This document shows positions 1 through 8,453 of a DNA stretch of 20,630 nucleotides, piece by piece. Position numbers and translations under genes: made by a program. Source of the stretch: CAYVUV01 sp964455095 (GTDB taxonomy: Bacteria > Desulfobacterota > Binatia > HRBIN30 > CADEER01). The notes below the pieces were generated by a model that saw only the letters and a program-made list of their open reading frames with translations, did not search any database and was not told the origin of the DNA. The stretch spans positions 1-20,630 of the forward strand of contig CAYVUV010000039.1 of NCBI GenBank assembly GCA_964455095.1, written 5' to 3'. Position 1 is the first letter of the stretch, and every line of letters starts with the position of its first letter.

Positions 1-1
1 C

Positions 2-1399
2 ACCGCCGAGGGCCGCTCGGCACCGCTGCCGAGCACGCCGAGCGCGGAAGACCCGGGCAGCTTTGATTTCTTCGGCCAGTCGGACACGATCATCTACGAT
101 CAGAAGTTCGTCCTGCGCGCCGAGCTGCAAAAGGGATCGACGGCCTTCAAGCCCTTCGAGTGGCAGGCGGTGTTCGAAGGCGTGGTCGACGTCAATCACC
201 TCGGCGTGTTCGAGAACGTCGTCAGCCCCGACGTGCGCGACGGCACCAGCCGCACCACCGACGATGCCGCGGTGCAGGAAGCGTCGCTCGAGATCCACCT
301 CGCCAATCTCTCGTCCAACTACGACTTCGTCTCCAGCAAGATCGGCCGCCAGCCATTCAACAGCGACTTCCGCAGCCTGATCTTCTCCGACGTCAACCAG
401 GGCGCGCGCATCTTCGGCTCCGCCAACGGCAATCGCTACCAGTACAACCTGCTGTATTTCTACCAGGCGGAAAAAGACACCAACAGCGAGCTCAACAGCT
501 TCAAGCTGCGCCATCAGCACATCGCCGTCGCCAACCTCTACGTGCAGGACTTCCTGGCGCTCGGCTACCAGCAGCAGTTGAGCGTTCTCTACAACGGCGA
601 CCGCGGCGAGAACCACGGCTACAAGTTCGACCGCCAGGGCTTTCTCGTCCGCCCCGACCCGATCGGCATCGCGCAACCGCACGACGTCGACGTGTTCTAC
701 ATCGGCTGGACGAGCGAAGGGCACCTCGACTGGCTGAACATCAGCCACGCCTTCTACCAGGCCCTCGGCCGCGACTCGCGCAACCCGCTCGCCGGGCGGC
801 CGGTGGACATCAACGGCCAACTCGCCTTCCTCGAGCTGTCGATCGACAAGGACTGGATGCGCTACCAGACCTCGGTGTTCTTCACCTCGGGCGACGACGA
901 TCCGCGCGACGACAAGGCGCGCGGCTTCGATTCGGTCCTCGACAACCAGAAGGTGCTCGGCGGCGAGTTCAGCTACTGGAACCGGCAGAGCATCCGCATC
1001 GCCGACCGCGGCGTCGTGGCGCTGATGCAGCGCAACAGCCTCATCCCCGACCTGCGCAGCAGCAAGGTCCAGGGCCAGGCCAACTTCGTCAACCCCGGCA
1101 TCTTGATCTTCAACCTCGGTGCGACGGCCGAGCTGACGCCGAAGCTGCGCGCCATTGCCAACGCCAACTACATCCGCTTCGTCGCCACCGAGCCGCTCGA
1201 GATCCTGCTCAAACAGCCGCATATCCGCAAGGACGTCGGCCTCGACTTCAGCCTCGGCTTCGAGTGGCGCCCGTTCCTGAACAACAACATCATCCTCAAG
1301 CCGTTCGCGGCGCTCTTCCAACCCGTCGGCGGCTTCAAGGACATCTACGACAACTCGACGCTGTATCAGGTGGGGACCGACGTGGTCCTCATTTTCTAG
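2..1399 (+). CDS. Outer-membrane beta-barrel (porin-like) protein, 5'-truncated
   Basis: The frame is open from the window edge to TAG at 1397-1399, giving about 466 visible residues; the N-terminus and any signal peptide lie outside. The GTG at 170 is internal, not a start. The protein alternates polar and aromatic residues in short strands, is rich in Tyr, Phe, Asn and Asp, has no long hydrophobic helix, and ends in Val-Val-Leu-Ile-Phe. A C-terminal Phe after alternating hydrophobics is the usual outer-membrane barrel insertion signal. It contains no CxxCH motif. The stop codon overlaps the ribosome binding site of the decaheme cytochrome that follows 12 bases later, so the two are almost certainly one operon. 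That pairing suggests a porin that holds or serves the cytochrome at the outer membrane. I do not recognise the exact family; an alginate-export or phosphate-selective porin relative is also possible. Confidence 0.65.
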   Translation, partial: TAEGRSAPLPSTPSAEDPGSFDFFGQSDTIIYDQKFVLRAELQKGSTAFKPFEWQAVFEGVVDVNHLGVFENVVSPDVRDGTSRTTDDAAVQEASLEIHLANLSSNYDFVSSKIGRQPFNSDFRSLIFSDVNQGARIFGSANGNRYQYNLLYFYQAEKDTNSELNSFKLRHQHIAVANLYVQDFLALGYQQQLSVLYNGDRGENHGYKFDRQGFLVRPDPIGIAQPHDVDVFYIGWTSEGHLDWLNISHAFYQALGRDSRNPLAGRPVDINGQLAFLELSIDKDWMRYQTSVFFTSGDDDPRDDKARGFDSVLDNQKVLGGEFSYWNRQSIRIADRGVVALMQRNSLIPDLRSSKVQGQANFVNPGILIFNLGATAELTPKLRAIANANYIRFVATEPLEILLKQPHIRKDVGLDFSLGFEWRPFLNNNIILKPFAALFQPVGGFKDIYDNSTLYQVGTDVVLIF

Positions 1400-1406
1400 G
1401 AGGAGG
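1398..1406 (+). promoter_or_regulatory. Ribosome binding site of the decaheme cytochrome gene
   Basis: Two overlapping AGGAGG cores (1398-1403 and 1401-1406) end 5 bases before the ATG at 1412. The site overlaps the upstream stop codon, which favours coupled translation and fixes this start. Confidence 0.8.
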
Positions 1407-1411
1407 GGACG

Positions 1412-3859
1412 ATGCCGCTGGCCCGACTTCGGCACGACCTCATGCGCAGCGCCCCGGCTCTCGCCGCCGCCGCGCTCGTTTTATTGCTGACCCCGGCGCG
1501 CCGCGCGCTGGCCGACGACGATGCGCCGGCGCTGCTGCGCCAGACGCAGGCGGAAGCCGACGCCAAGAGCACCGGGTGTCTCTCCTGCCATACGGGCATC
1601 GAGCCGATGCACGTGTCCGAGCAGGTCAAGCTGGGCTGCACCGACTGTCACGGCGGCAACGTCGACGCCAATGCCGGCGGCGCCGAGAAGGGCAGCGCGG
1701 AGTACGCGGCCGCGCAGGCATCGGCGCACGTGGCGCCGCGCCACCCCGAGAAGTGGCGCGACCCGGACGATCACGACCGCATCGCCTCGCGCAATCCCGA
1801 GCGCAGCTACACGCTGCTCAACCACGAATCGCCGGAGTTCATCCGCTTCATCAACCCCGGCGACTTGCGCGTCGCCGCCGAGGCGTGCGGCGCCTGCCAC
1901 ACCAACGAGGTGCACCGCGTCGAGCGCAGCCTGATGACCACCTCGGCGCTGCTGTGGAGCGGCGCGGCGTATAACAACGGCATCGTGCCGGCGAAGAACT
2001 ACATCTTCGGCGAGTCGTACACGCGCGAGGGCGTGCCGCGGATGATCAAGACCGTGCCGCCGCCGACCGAGGCCGAGCTGAAACGCGGCGTGCTGCCGTT
2101 CCTCGTGCCGCTGCCGCCCTGGAACGTCGTCCAGCCGCCCGACCCGCTGCGCGCCTTCGAGCGCGGCGGGCGCGTCGACCGCTCGAATGTCTCCGAAGTC
2201 GGCAACCCCAACCTCGGCCCGTTCCTCGACGAGCCCGGCAAGCCGGACATGAAGCTCGGTACCCGCGGCCTCGGCACCGATCTGCGCGTCAGCGCCGGCG
2301 TGCTCAACATCCACAAGACGCGCCTCAACGATCCACACCTGTCGTTCCTCGGCACCAACGACCACGGTGGCGACTACCGCTCGAGCGGCTGCACGGGCTG
2401 CCACGTGGTGTACGCCAACGACAAGGACCCGGTGCATTCCGGTCCCTACGCCAAGCTCGGCCACGCCGGCACGTATTCGGGCAAAGACCCGACCATTCCG
2501 CGCAACGAGTCCGGCCACCCGATCAGCCACCGCCTGACGCGCGCCATTCCCACCAGTCAGTGCATGTCCTGCCACATGCACCAGCCAAACTCGTTCGTGA
2601 ACACCTACCTGGGCTATCAGATGTGGGACTACGAGACCGACGGCGAGCAGCTCTGGCCGAAGGAGCAGCGCTACCCGACGGTCGACGCGGCGACGCCGTT
2701 CAACAACCGCCGCGCGGCAGACATGCACGAGCGCCTGGAGCACAACCCCGAAGAGGCGGGTGTGCGCGGCATGTGGACCGACAAAGAGTTCCTGGCCAAC
2801 GTCAGCGAGCTGAAAACCAAGGAAACGCAGTTCGCCGACTATCATGGTCACGGCTGGGTGTTCCGCGCCGTCTTCTCGCAGGACCGCAAGGGCAACATGC
2901 TCGACGCGCAGGGCCAGAAGATCGATTGGAACGATCCCGACAAGCTGCGCAAAGCCGTGCACATGAACGACATCCACGCCGAGAAGGGCATGCACTGCGT
3001 CGACTGCCACTTCGAACAGGACGCGCACAGCGACGGCCGCCTCTACGGCGAGTACCCCAACACCCTCGAGATCCAGTGCCAGGACTGCCACGGTACGATC
3101 TGGGCGCGCGCCAATCTCAAGACCAGCGGCCCGGCCGCGCCGCCGGGCGGCACCGATCTGCAGCGCGGCCTGACGCCGTGGGGCGAACGGCGCTTCGAAT
3201 GGGGGGCGGACGGCGCGCTGATCCAGCGCTCGATGCTGGAGGAGGGCAAATCGTGGGAAGTCAGCCAGGTGCTCGACTCCATCGACCCGCTGTCGCCGCA
3301 CTACAATGAGAAGGCTCGCCTGGCGAAGACCGTGCAGACCGACGGCACCAGCTGGGGCGCGCTGCCGGCGAGCAAGGAGAGCCTGGCGCACCGCGACGAC
3401 CAGATGAGCTGCTTCACCTGCCACACCTCGTGGGTGACGAGCTGCTTCGGCTGCCATCTGCCGCAACAGGCCAATTGGAAGAAGGACTCGCAGCACTTCG
3501 AGGGCGGCGAGACGCGCAACTGGACCTCCTACAACCCGCAGGTGCTGCGCCACGACATCTTCATGCTGGCCCGGCACAGCACGGTGAAGGACCACAAGAT
3601 CGCCCCGGCCCGTTCGTCGAGCGCGCTGATCATCAGCTCGGTGAACGCCAACCGCGAGCGCGTCTACATGCAACAGCCGCCGGTGTCGGCCGAAGGCTAC
3701 AGCAGTCAGGCCTTCAACGCCCACTTCGCGCACACCGTTCGCAAGCTCGAGACCAAGACCTGCACCGACTGCCATCTCTCGTCGGCCGGCGACAAAAATG
3801 CCTGGATGGCGCAGCTGCTCACCCTGGGCACCAACTTCGTCAACTTCATGGGCCGCTAA
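1412..3859 (+). CDS. Decaheme c-type cytochrome, ends at a premature-looking TAA
   Basis: Encodes 815 residues with a Sec signal peptide (two Arg-containing turns, then an Ala/Leu core at about 15-27, likely cleavage after Ala-Leu-Ala at 34). There are exactly ten CxxCH heme-binding motifs, starting near residues 56, 76, 159, 327, 384, 529, 556, 667, 678 and 784. Many additional His residues could serve as distal heme ligands. No lipobox Cys is present. A periplasmic or outer-membrane/extracellular electron carrier is expected. Translation stops at TAA (3857-3859) straight after the residues NFVNFMGR, but the same frame stays open for 475 more codons that encode an LVIVD propeller. This is therefore probably the N-terminal two thirds of a single cytochrome-propeller protein. 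The gene follows a barrel protein, as in porin-cytochrome conduits. Ten hemes equals the count of MtrA/MtrC, but the wide spacing over about 730 residues does not match those families closely. The redox partner is unknown. Confidence 0.88.
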   Translation: MPLARLRHDLMRSAPALAAAALVLLLTPARRALADDDAPALLRQTQAEADAKSTGCLSCHTGIEPMHVSEQVKLGCTDCHGGNVDANAGGAEKGSAEYAAAQASAHVAPRHPEKWRDPDDHDRIASRNPERSYTLLNHESPEFIRFINPGDLRVAAEACGACHTNEVHRVERSLMTTSALLWSGAAYNNGIVPAKNYIFGESYTREGVPRMIKTVPPPTEAELKRGVLPFLVPLPPWNVVQPPDPLRAFERGGRVDRSNVSEVGNPNLGPFLDEPGKPDMKLGTRGLGTDLRVSAGVLNIHKTRLNDPHLSFLGTNDHGGDYRSSGCTGCHVVYANDKDPVHSGPYAKLGHAGTYSGKDPTIPRNESGHPISHRLTRAIPTSQCMSCHMHQPNSFVNTYLGYQMWDYETDGEQLWPKEQRYPTVDAATPFNNRRAADMHERLEHNPEEAGVRGMWTDKEFLANVSELKTKETQFADYHGHGWVFRAVFSQDRKGNMLDAQGQKIDWNDPDKLRKAVHMNDIHAEKGMHCVDCHFEQDAHSDGRLYGEYPNTLEIQCQDCHGTIWARANLKTSGPAAPPGGTDLQRGLTPWGERRFEWGADGALIQRSMLEEGKSWEVSQVLDSIDPLSPHYNEKARLAKTVQTDGTSWGALPASKESLAHRDDQMSCFTCHTSWVTSCFGCHLPQQANWKKDSQHFEGGETRNWTSYNPQVLRHDIFMLARHSTVKDHKIAPARSSSALIISSVNANRERVYMQQPPVSAEGYSSQAFNAHFAHTVRKLETKTCTDCHLSSAGDKNAWMAQLLTLGTNFVNFMGR
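3857..3859 (+). other. In-frame TAA interrupting a cytochrome-propeller reading frame
   Basis: This is the only stop in frame 2 between 1412 and 5285. The residues either side read as continuous protein (NFVNFMGR, stop, AWVGEGEHGLEGV), with normal codon use and no gap, RBS or start codon immediately after. A TAC or TAT tyrosine codon changed at one base would give this TAA. Possible explanations are a nonsense mutation, a base-call error, or readthrough. Confidence 0.7.
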
Positions 3860-3928
3860 GCCTGGGTCGGCGAAGGGGAGCACGGGCTCGAGGGCGTCGC
3901 CGTCACCGAGTGGGACGAGCCGCAGGCG

Positions 3929-5287
3929 GTGATCGGCAGCAACCTGCATCGCCTGGCGTATCCGGACAACTATCAGCGCCACGTCGATCACGACTTGGAG
4001 TTGCAGGAAGCACACCACCACGCTGGCAAGGACTTCATGAGCTTCGCGCGGCCCGACGTGCGCAGCCTGCAACTGCGCGGCGAGTACCTCTACGCCGCCA
4101 CCGGCCGCGGCGGCTTCCGCGCCTTCGACGTCGCCAACATCGACAACAAGGGCTTCTCCGAGCGCATCGTCACCGCGCCGGTGTCGCCGCTTGGCCAGCG
4201 CACGTACGTCAAGACGCAATTCGCCACCGGCGTCGCGCTGCCGACCAACATGCCGATCCACTTCGGGCGGGCGCGCAATCCGGCCAACCAGGAACAGCCG
4301 ATGCACCCGCTGTATCGCTATGCGTACGTCACCGACCTGTACGAAGGGCTGATCGTGGTCGATGTCGACATGCTGGGCGACGGCGACCCGGCCAACAACT
4401 TCGTCGAGCGCGCCGCGACGTTCAATCCCGACGGCGCGCTCAACGGCGCGCGCTACATCGCCGTCGCCGGCACCTATGCCTACATCGCCTGCGATCGCGG
4501 GCTGGTCATCGTCAGCCTCGACGATCCGATTCACCCGCGCATCGTCGCCGAGGTGGGCGGGGCCGACCTGGTACAGCCGACCAGCGTTGCGATCCAGTTC
4601 CGCTACGCCTTTGTCACCGACGCGCGTGGCCTGACGGTGATCGACATCACGCAGCCCGAAGCGCCGCGCGTCGCCGCCCGACTGGCGCTCGCCGAGGCGC
4701 ACGAGGTGTACGTCGCTCGCACCTACGCCTACGTCGCCGCCGGCAGTCAGGGGGTGGCGATCGTCGACGTCGAGAAGCCCGAACAGCCGTTCGTGCAACA
4801 GATGTTCAACGCCGGCGGCGCGCTCAACGACACGCATGCGGTGCGAGTGGCTGCCACCGTCGGCAGCGTCTTTGCGTATGTGGCGGACGGCGCCAACGGG
4901 TTGCGCGTGTTGCAACTGATCTCGCCCGGCGAGACGCCGGGCAACTCCGGCTTCAGCCCGGTGCCGACGCCGCGCTTGATCGCCACGTACCACACGCACG
5001 GCGACGCGCTGACGCTGTCGAAGGGCATGGACCGCGATCGCGCCGTCGACGAGACCGGGCATCAGGTGAGCGTGTTCGGCCGCCTTGGCTCGCGCCCGTT
5101 CAACCGCGAGGAAATGGAGCGGTTGTTCATGCGCAACGGCAAGCTCTTCACGGTCGGCAACACCAGCACGGTCAAGCCGCTCAAGTTCGAGCGCCCGCCG
5201 GAGCCGGAAGTCTCCGCCGCCGAGGGCGCCGTCGTCGTGCAACCGGCGGCGCCGCGCCAGGAGCGCCTGCTACCCGGAAGGTACTGA
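3929..5287 (+). CDS. LVIVD-repeat beta-propeller protein (C-terminal part of the interrupted cytochrome)
   Basis: From the first possible start (GTG 3929) it encodes 452 residues, but the frame is already open from 3860, and the 23 codons before the GTG look like protein. I see no Shine-Dalgarno sequence ahead of 3929. At least six repeats follow the pattern YAYV(A/T)...GL.(I/V)(V/I)D(V/I)...P, near residues 53-69, 131-147, 183-196, 226-241, 266-282 and 314-331. These are LVIVD repeats, which form a propeller found in extracellular and outer-membrane proteins of many bacteria. There is no signal peptide of its own, so the piece could be exported only as part of the upstream cytochrome. If the TAA is real and absolute, this segment is probably untranslated or a cytoplasmic remnant. 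In the fused form the propeller would sit C-terminal to ten hemes and could bind a partner or the cell surface. Confidence 0.7.
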   Translation: MIGSNLHRLAYPDNYQRHVDHDLELQEAHHHAGKDFMSFARPDVRSLQLRGEYLYAATGRGGFRAFDVANIDNKGFSERIVTAPVSPLGQRTYVKTQFATGVALPTNMPIHFGRARNPANQEQPMHPLYRYAYVTDLYEGLIVVDVDMLGDGDPANNFVERAATFNPDGALNGARYIAVAGTYAYIACDRGLVIVSLDDPIHPRIVAEVGGADLVQPTSVAIQFRYAFVTDARGLTVIDITQPEAPRVAARLALAEAHEVYVARTYAYVAAGSQGVAIVDVEKPEQPFVQQMFNAGGALNDTHAVRVAATVGSVFAYVADGANGLRVLQLISPGETPGNSGFSPVPTPRLIATYHTHGDALTLSKGMDRDRAVDETGHQVSVFGRLGSRPFNREEMERLFMRNGKLFTVGNTSTVKPLKFERPPEPEVSAAEGAVVVQPAAPRQERLLPGRY

Positions 5288-5306
5288 GGACTGTCTTTCG
5301 CAATGT

Positions 5307-5459
5307 TTCCTCTCCCGGATGGGAGAGGATTAAGGTGAGGGGGATTTGATGATGCCGAAGGCCACCGCCTTCCACGCGGCCCGATCCCGGGGCAAGGGTG
5401 GGCTTCGCCGCTCATCCTGATCCCCCTCATCCTGTCCTTCTCCCATCCGGGAGAAGGAA
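5307..5459. repeat. Inverted-repeat element in the intergenic region
   Basis: A left arm (5307-5345) and a right arm (5420-5459) are near-perfect reverse complements over about 39 bases, with a 74-base centre. Each arm is itself a small palindrome (CTCTCCCGGATGGGAGAG on the left; CTTCTCCCATCCGGGAGAAG on the right) followed by a GAGGGGGAT-type tail. It fills most of the 5288-5558 gap. The remaining 99 bases hold only the leader and RBS of the next gene. It looks like a dispersed noncoding repeat and may act as a terminator-like hairpin after the propeller gene. Confidence 0.75.
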
Positions 5460-5558
5460 CCCTCGTGCGACACGCCGCTGGAGTTGTCCCTGGAGGGTGA
5501 GAAGCAGTACTAAGGGGCGGGTCGGGTCAGACCGAAGAATAAAGGGGAGGAAACTGAG

Positions 5559-6899
5559 ATGAACGGAAAGCTGCTCGCGTGTGCCGGTGTGATTGCCGGT
5601 GTGTTGATGGTGGCGGAGGCGCAGGCGCAGAGCAATCCCGGTCAGTTCGGCTCGCAAGCCCGCGCCGACTCGGCATCGCAAATGATCGTCCTCGGCGTGC
5701 AACAGGGCATTTCGTCCTTGCCGCCGACGTCGGGCCAGAGCCTGAGCTACGAGTTCGATCCCGAGCTGTCGACCTTCGTCGCCAGCGAGAACCTCGGCCC
5801 GACGGCGTTTCGCTCGCCGCAGACGATTGGCGACGGCAAGTGGAGCGTGCGCGCCGCGGCGACGTACTTCAAGCTGAAGGACAGCTTCGGTCCGATCAAG
5901 TATCTGCTCGAGTTCGACGAGCAGCTCGGACCGAATCCGGCGCCGGGCGTGAAGGGACCGGCGGGAGTCGCCGAGCTCGGCCTGGACGTCAAGGCGACGG
6001 TGTCGATGGTCAACATCGGCACCAGCTACGGCATCACCGACCGCCTCGAGTTCATGTTCAACATTCCGGTGACGGTGGTCGAAGCCAATGCCTCGCAGGT
6101 GTCCAGCACGCGCGTGAGCGCGGCCGGCCTCCCCCCGAGTCAAGCCGTGCTCACCGGGCCGGCCCAGCCGGGTCCACTCTCCGACGATCCCACCGAGCGC
6201 GCGGCGCAGATCGATGCGCTCAGTGAAGAGTTCGACAATCGGATCGGCCGCAACGGACCCTGCACCTTGGGGGACAACGCCTGCCTGACCCTGCGTAACG
6301 ACGACCTGCCGGATCTGGGGGTCGATTTCAACGAGGGCGCCCGTCCCGGCGTCGGGCGCATCAGCCTGGGCCTCAAGTATCTGATCTGGAACAACGAGCG
6401 CGGGGCCGTGGCGGTGTCCGGTGAGTTCTTCAACCCGAGCCCGAGCGAAGGGGAGTTTGCCGGATCCGAAAGCCCGGCGATATTGCCGCGGCTGATCGGC
6501 TCGCTGTCGCTCCACGAGTACCTGCGTCTCTACAGTGATGTCGGCTACGATTACGACTTCGACAGCAGCGAGCTGCGCCGTTTCACCTGGGACTTCGGCA
6601 TCGCGGTGCCGATCAAGCGCGTCGCCATCGACTTCGGCGTCGGCGGCTCGGAGTTCGACACGCCGATCAGCTGGACGCCGAAGACCATCCAGAACCCGCG
6701 CAGCGGCAGCTTCCCGCCAACAACCTTGACCGCGCTCGGCGACAACGAGCTCGGCGACAGCTTCATCGACTTCCTCGGCGGCATCAAGGTGCGCATCGCC
6801 GAGAGGGCCGTGATCAGCGGCTCGGTGAACGTGCCGCTCAACAACCAGGGCTTCCGGCCGGATGCGGCGGGGACATTGGCGGTGGAGGGATACTTCTAG
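5559..6899 (+). CDS. Outer-membrane beta-barrel transporter-like protein
   Basis: Encodes 446 residues. The start is fixed by GGAGG (5546-5550), 8 bases before the ATG. The Sec signal peptide runs from MNGKLLACAGVIAGV to about Ala-Gln-Ala-Gln near residue 24. The mature part is rich in short alternating strands with Gly, Tyr, Phe and Asp, for instance VNIGTSYGITDRLEFMFNIP and the repeated 'F.GGIKVRIAERAVISGSVNVPL' style near the C-terminus, and it ends in Tyr-Phe. This resembles the MetA/phenol-degradation 'transporter' barrel group (Pfam PF13557 type), whose substrates are mostly unknown. A central segment (about 205-265) with two Cys is likely an extracellular loop or plug. The gene stands alone after an inverted-repeat region and is followed 49 bases later by the dockerin-like secreted protein, so the two may be co-transcribed. 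Confidence 0.65.
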   Translation: MNGKLLACAGVIAGVLMVAEAQAQSNPGQFGSQARADSASQMIVLGVQQGISSLPPTSGQSLSYEFDPELSTFVASENLGPTAFRSPQTIGDGKWSVRAAATYFKLKDSFGPIKYLLEFDEQLGPNPAPGVKGPAGVAELGLDVKATVSMVNIGTSYGITDRLEFMFNIPVTVVEANASQVSSTRVSAAGLPPSQAVLTGPAQPGPLSDDPTERAAQIDALSEEFDNRIGRNGPCTLGDNACLTLRNDDLPDLGVDFNEGARPGVGRISLGLKYLIWNNERGAVAVSGEFFNPSPSEGEFAGSESPAILPRLIGSLSLHEYLRLYSDVGYDYDFDSSELRRFTWDFGIAVPIKRVAIDFGVGGSEFDTPISWTPKTIQNPRSGSFPPTTLTALGDNELGDSFIDFLGGIKVRIAERAVISGSVNVPLNNQGFRPDAAGTLAVEGYF

Positions 6900-6948
6900 G
6901 GGAAGGCTTCGCGCCACCGGTACTTGAACCTTCTCGGTCGGTGAACGT

Positions 6949-8430
6949 ATGCTCGCCGCAATGACGGCGAATAGAGTGGGGTGCAAAGGGCTCGGGGGCT
7001 TGCTGCTGAGTTTGTTGGTGTTCTCCGCGGCACCGGCGATCGGGCAGACCTGCCCCGGGGATTGCGACGGCAACAAGACGGTCTCGGTCGCCGAGCTCAT
7101 CCGCGGCGTCGATATTGCCCTGGGAGCACAGGCCGTCGCGGCATGCCGCGCCTCGGATGCGAACAACGACGGGGCGGTGACCGTCGACGAGTTGGTCAAC
7201 GGCGTCGACCGCGCCTTGTTCGGTTGCGCCGGCGGGCGCGATTCGACCGTGCGGGCGACGTCGAGCGTCGCGGTGTCGTCGGTTTTCAGCCTGCTCGATT
7301 TCGGCCAGATCGCCGGCGGGGGCGGCGGCGGCGCGAGCTTTGGTGGCCTGCCGCGGATGATCCGATCCGCATCCCGGGCGACCCAGATTTCCGGTTGTCA
7401 GACCTTGGAGTGCTTCGCCTTCGGCGTGTTTACCGGCACCGAGGAGGTGTGCTGCTTCTTCAACCGCGTCGAGATCACCGACGCGCAATGCACCACCGAC
7501 GACGGCTTCGGCAACGTCACCGAGCGCAGCGGCTTCAGTGCCTTCGAGAGCTCCGACTTCGACCCCTGTGCGCTGGAGATTCCGCCTGGCAATTCGTTCT
7601 CCAGCGAGTTCACCGATTACTCGCTGAGCATTCACGATCCCTTCGGCAACTTCTTCGTCCTCGCCGCCAACGCGTTCGAGTCGTTTGAAGCCAATCCCGG
7701 CGGGTGCGCACAGGAGCAACGGGATCCGTTCGCATTGGGGGCGGGTGGCGACGGCATTCGCACCACCGACGGCACCATGCGGCAGATCGTCGGCAACGCC
7801 GGCGGCGTCATTGCCGACCTCTCCACTACCAGCAGCGGGCTCTCACTGGACATCTTTTCGTCGCCGAACGACGGCGGGGCCTGTGTGGTGGACGTCGAGG
7901 TGAACGGTGAGATCGCGGTCAGCGACTTCCTCGGCGGCGAGCAGTTCTCGCAGGCCTTCGACACGTTTTTCCTCACCGAGACGCCGCTGCCCGATGGCGA
8001 CGCATTGCTCGACCTCGATGGCTTCACCACCAGCGACTGCCTCGGTGGCGTCTATATGTTCACCCGGGAACCGCTCCGTCTGGCGCTCAACTCGCAGTGC
8101 CCGACTGGCGGCGTGCTCGAGCTGAGCTTGTCCGACGAGAGCGTCGGCACCATCGGCTACACGACGCTCGGTGGCCTGGAGTTCGACTTCGACGATGACG
8201 GCACGATCGATCAGCGACTCAACAGCTGCGAGGACCTCGAGCTCCAGCAGTGCGGGCTGGAGACACCGCAGGACCAGTGCGCTCCCTGCGACCTATCGGG
8301 ATCGTTCGAGTGCGGCAGCGAGCTCGTCTGTGCCCCGTGCCTCACCTGCGAAGGCGCGCCGAGCCGCTGCGCTCCTCCCGGCGACTTCGCCATCTGCGAG
8401 GACGATATCTTCGGGCAATTTGGGTTCTGA
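6949..8430 (+). CDS. Secreted dockerin-like, Cys-rich protein of unknown function
   Basis: Encodes 493 residues; an alternative ATG at 6961 gives 489. Neither start has a good RBS. The signal peptide has a hydrophobic core at about 15-30 and probable cleavage near Ala-Ile-Gly-Gln. The mature protein opens with CPGDCDGNKTVSVAEL and, about 34 residues later, DANNDGAVTVDEL: two EF-hand/dockerin type calcium loops framed by Cys. Another acidic loop (DFDDDGTIDQ) lies near the end. The middle (about 100-400) is rich in Gly, Ser, Asp and Phe, with scattered Cys, and I recognise no domain in it. The last 70 residues hold about a dozen Cys in CxxC-like spacing, suggesting disulfide-bonded modules. It is presumably exported. 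Dockerins normally bind cohesins, but none is visible in this window, so the loops may simply stabilise the fold. Its relation to the neighbouring barrel gene is unknown. Confidence 0.6.
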   Translation: MLAAMTANRVGCKGLGGLLLSLLVFSAAPAIGQTCPGDCDGNKTVSVAELIRGVDIALGAQAVAACRASDANNDGAVTVDELVNGVDRALFGCAGGRDSTVRATSSVAVSSVFSLLDFGQIAGGGGGGASFGGLPRMIRSASRATQISGCQTLECFAFGVFTGTEEVCCFFNRVEITDAQCTTDDGFGNVTERSGFSAFESSDFDPCALEIPPGNSFSSEFTDYSLSIHDPFGNFFVLAANAFESFEANPGGCAQEQRDPFALGAGGDGIRTTDGTMRQIVGNAGGVIADLSTTSSGLSLDIFSSPNDGGACVVDVEVNGEIAVSDFLGGEQFSQAFDTFFLTETPLPDGDALLDLDGFTTSDCLGGVYMFTREPLRLALNSQCPTGGVLELSLSDESVGTIGYTTLGGLEFDFDDDGTIDQRLNSCEDLELQQCGLETPQDQCAPCDLSGSFECGSELVCAPCLTCEGAPSRCAPPGDFAICEDDIFGQFGF

Positions 8431-8453
8431 TCTTCTGGTCCCCCTCTCCGGTC

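Noticed and set aside
1481..5242. A 1253-codon open frame on the - strand antisense to the cytochrome and propeller
   Set aside because: Low-complexity His/Arg/Ala/Val composition with no motif. The opposite strand has ten heme motifs and LVIVD repeats, so this is a shadow.
5461..5513. Short open stretch ending in a LELSLEGEKQY-like peptide before the second barrel gene, possibly a C-terminal gene remnant
   Set aside because: Too short to support and not in the frame of the propeller gene; it could be chance coding in GC-rich DNA.
5427..7199. A 590-codon open frame on the - strand
   Set aside because: Lies over the inverted repeat and the barrel gene, which has a signal peptide and a good RBS; composition is shadow-like.
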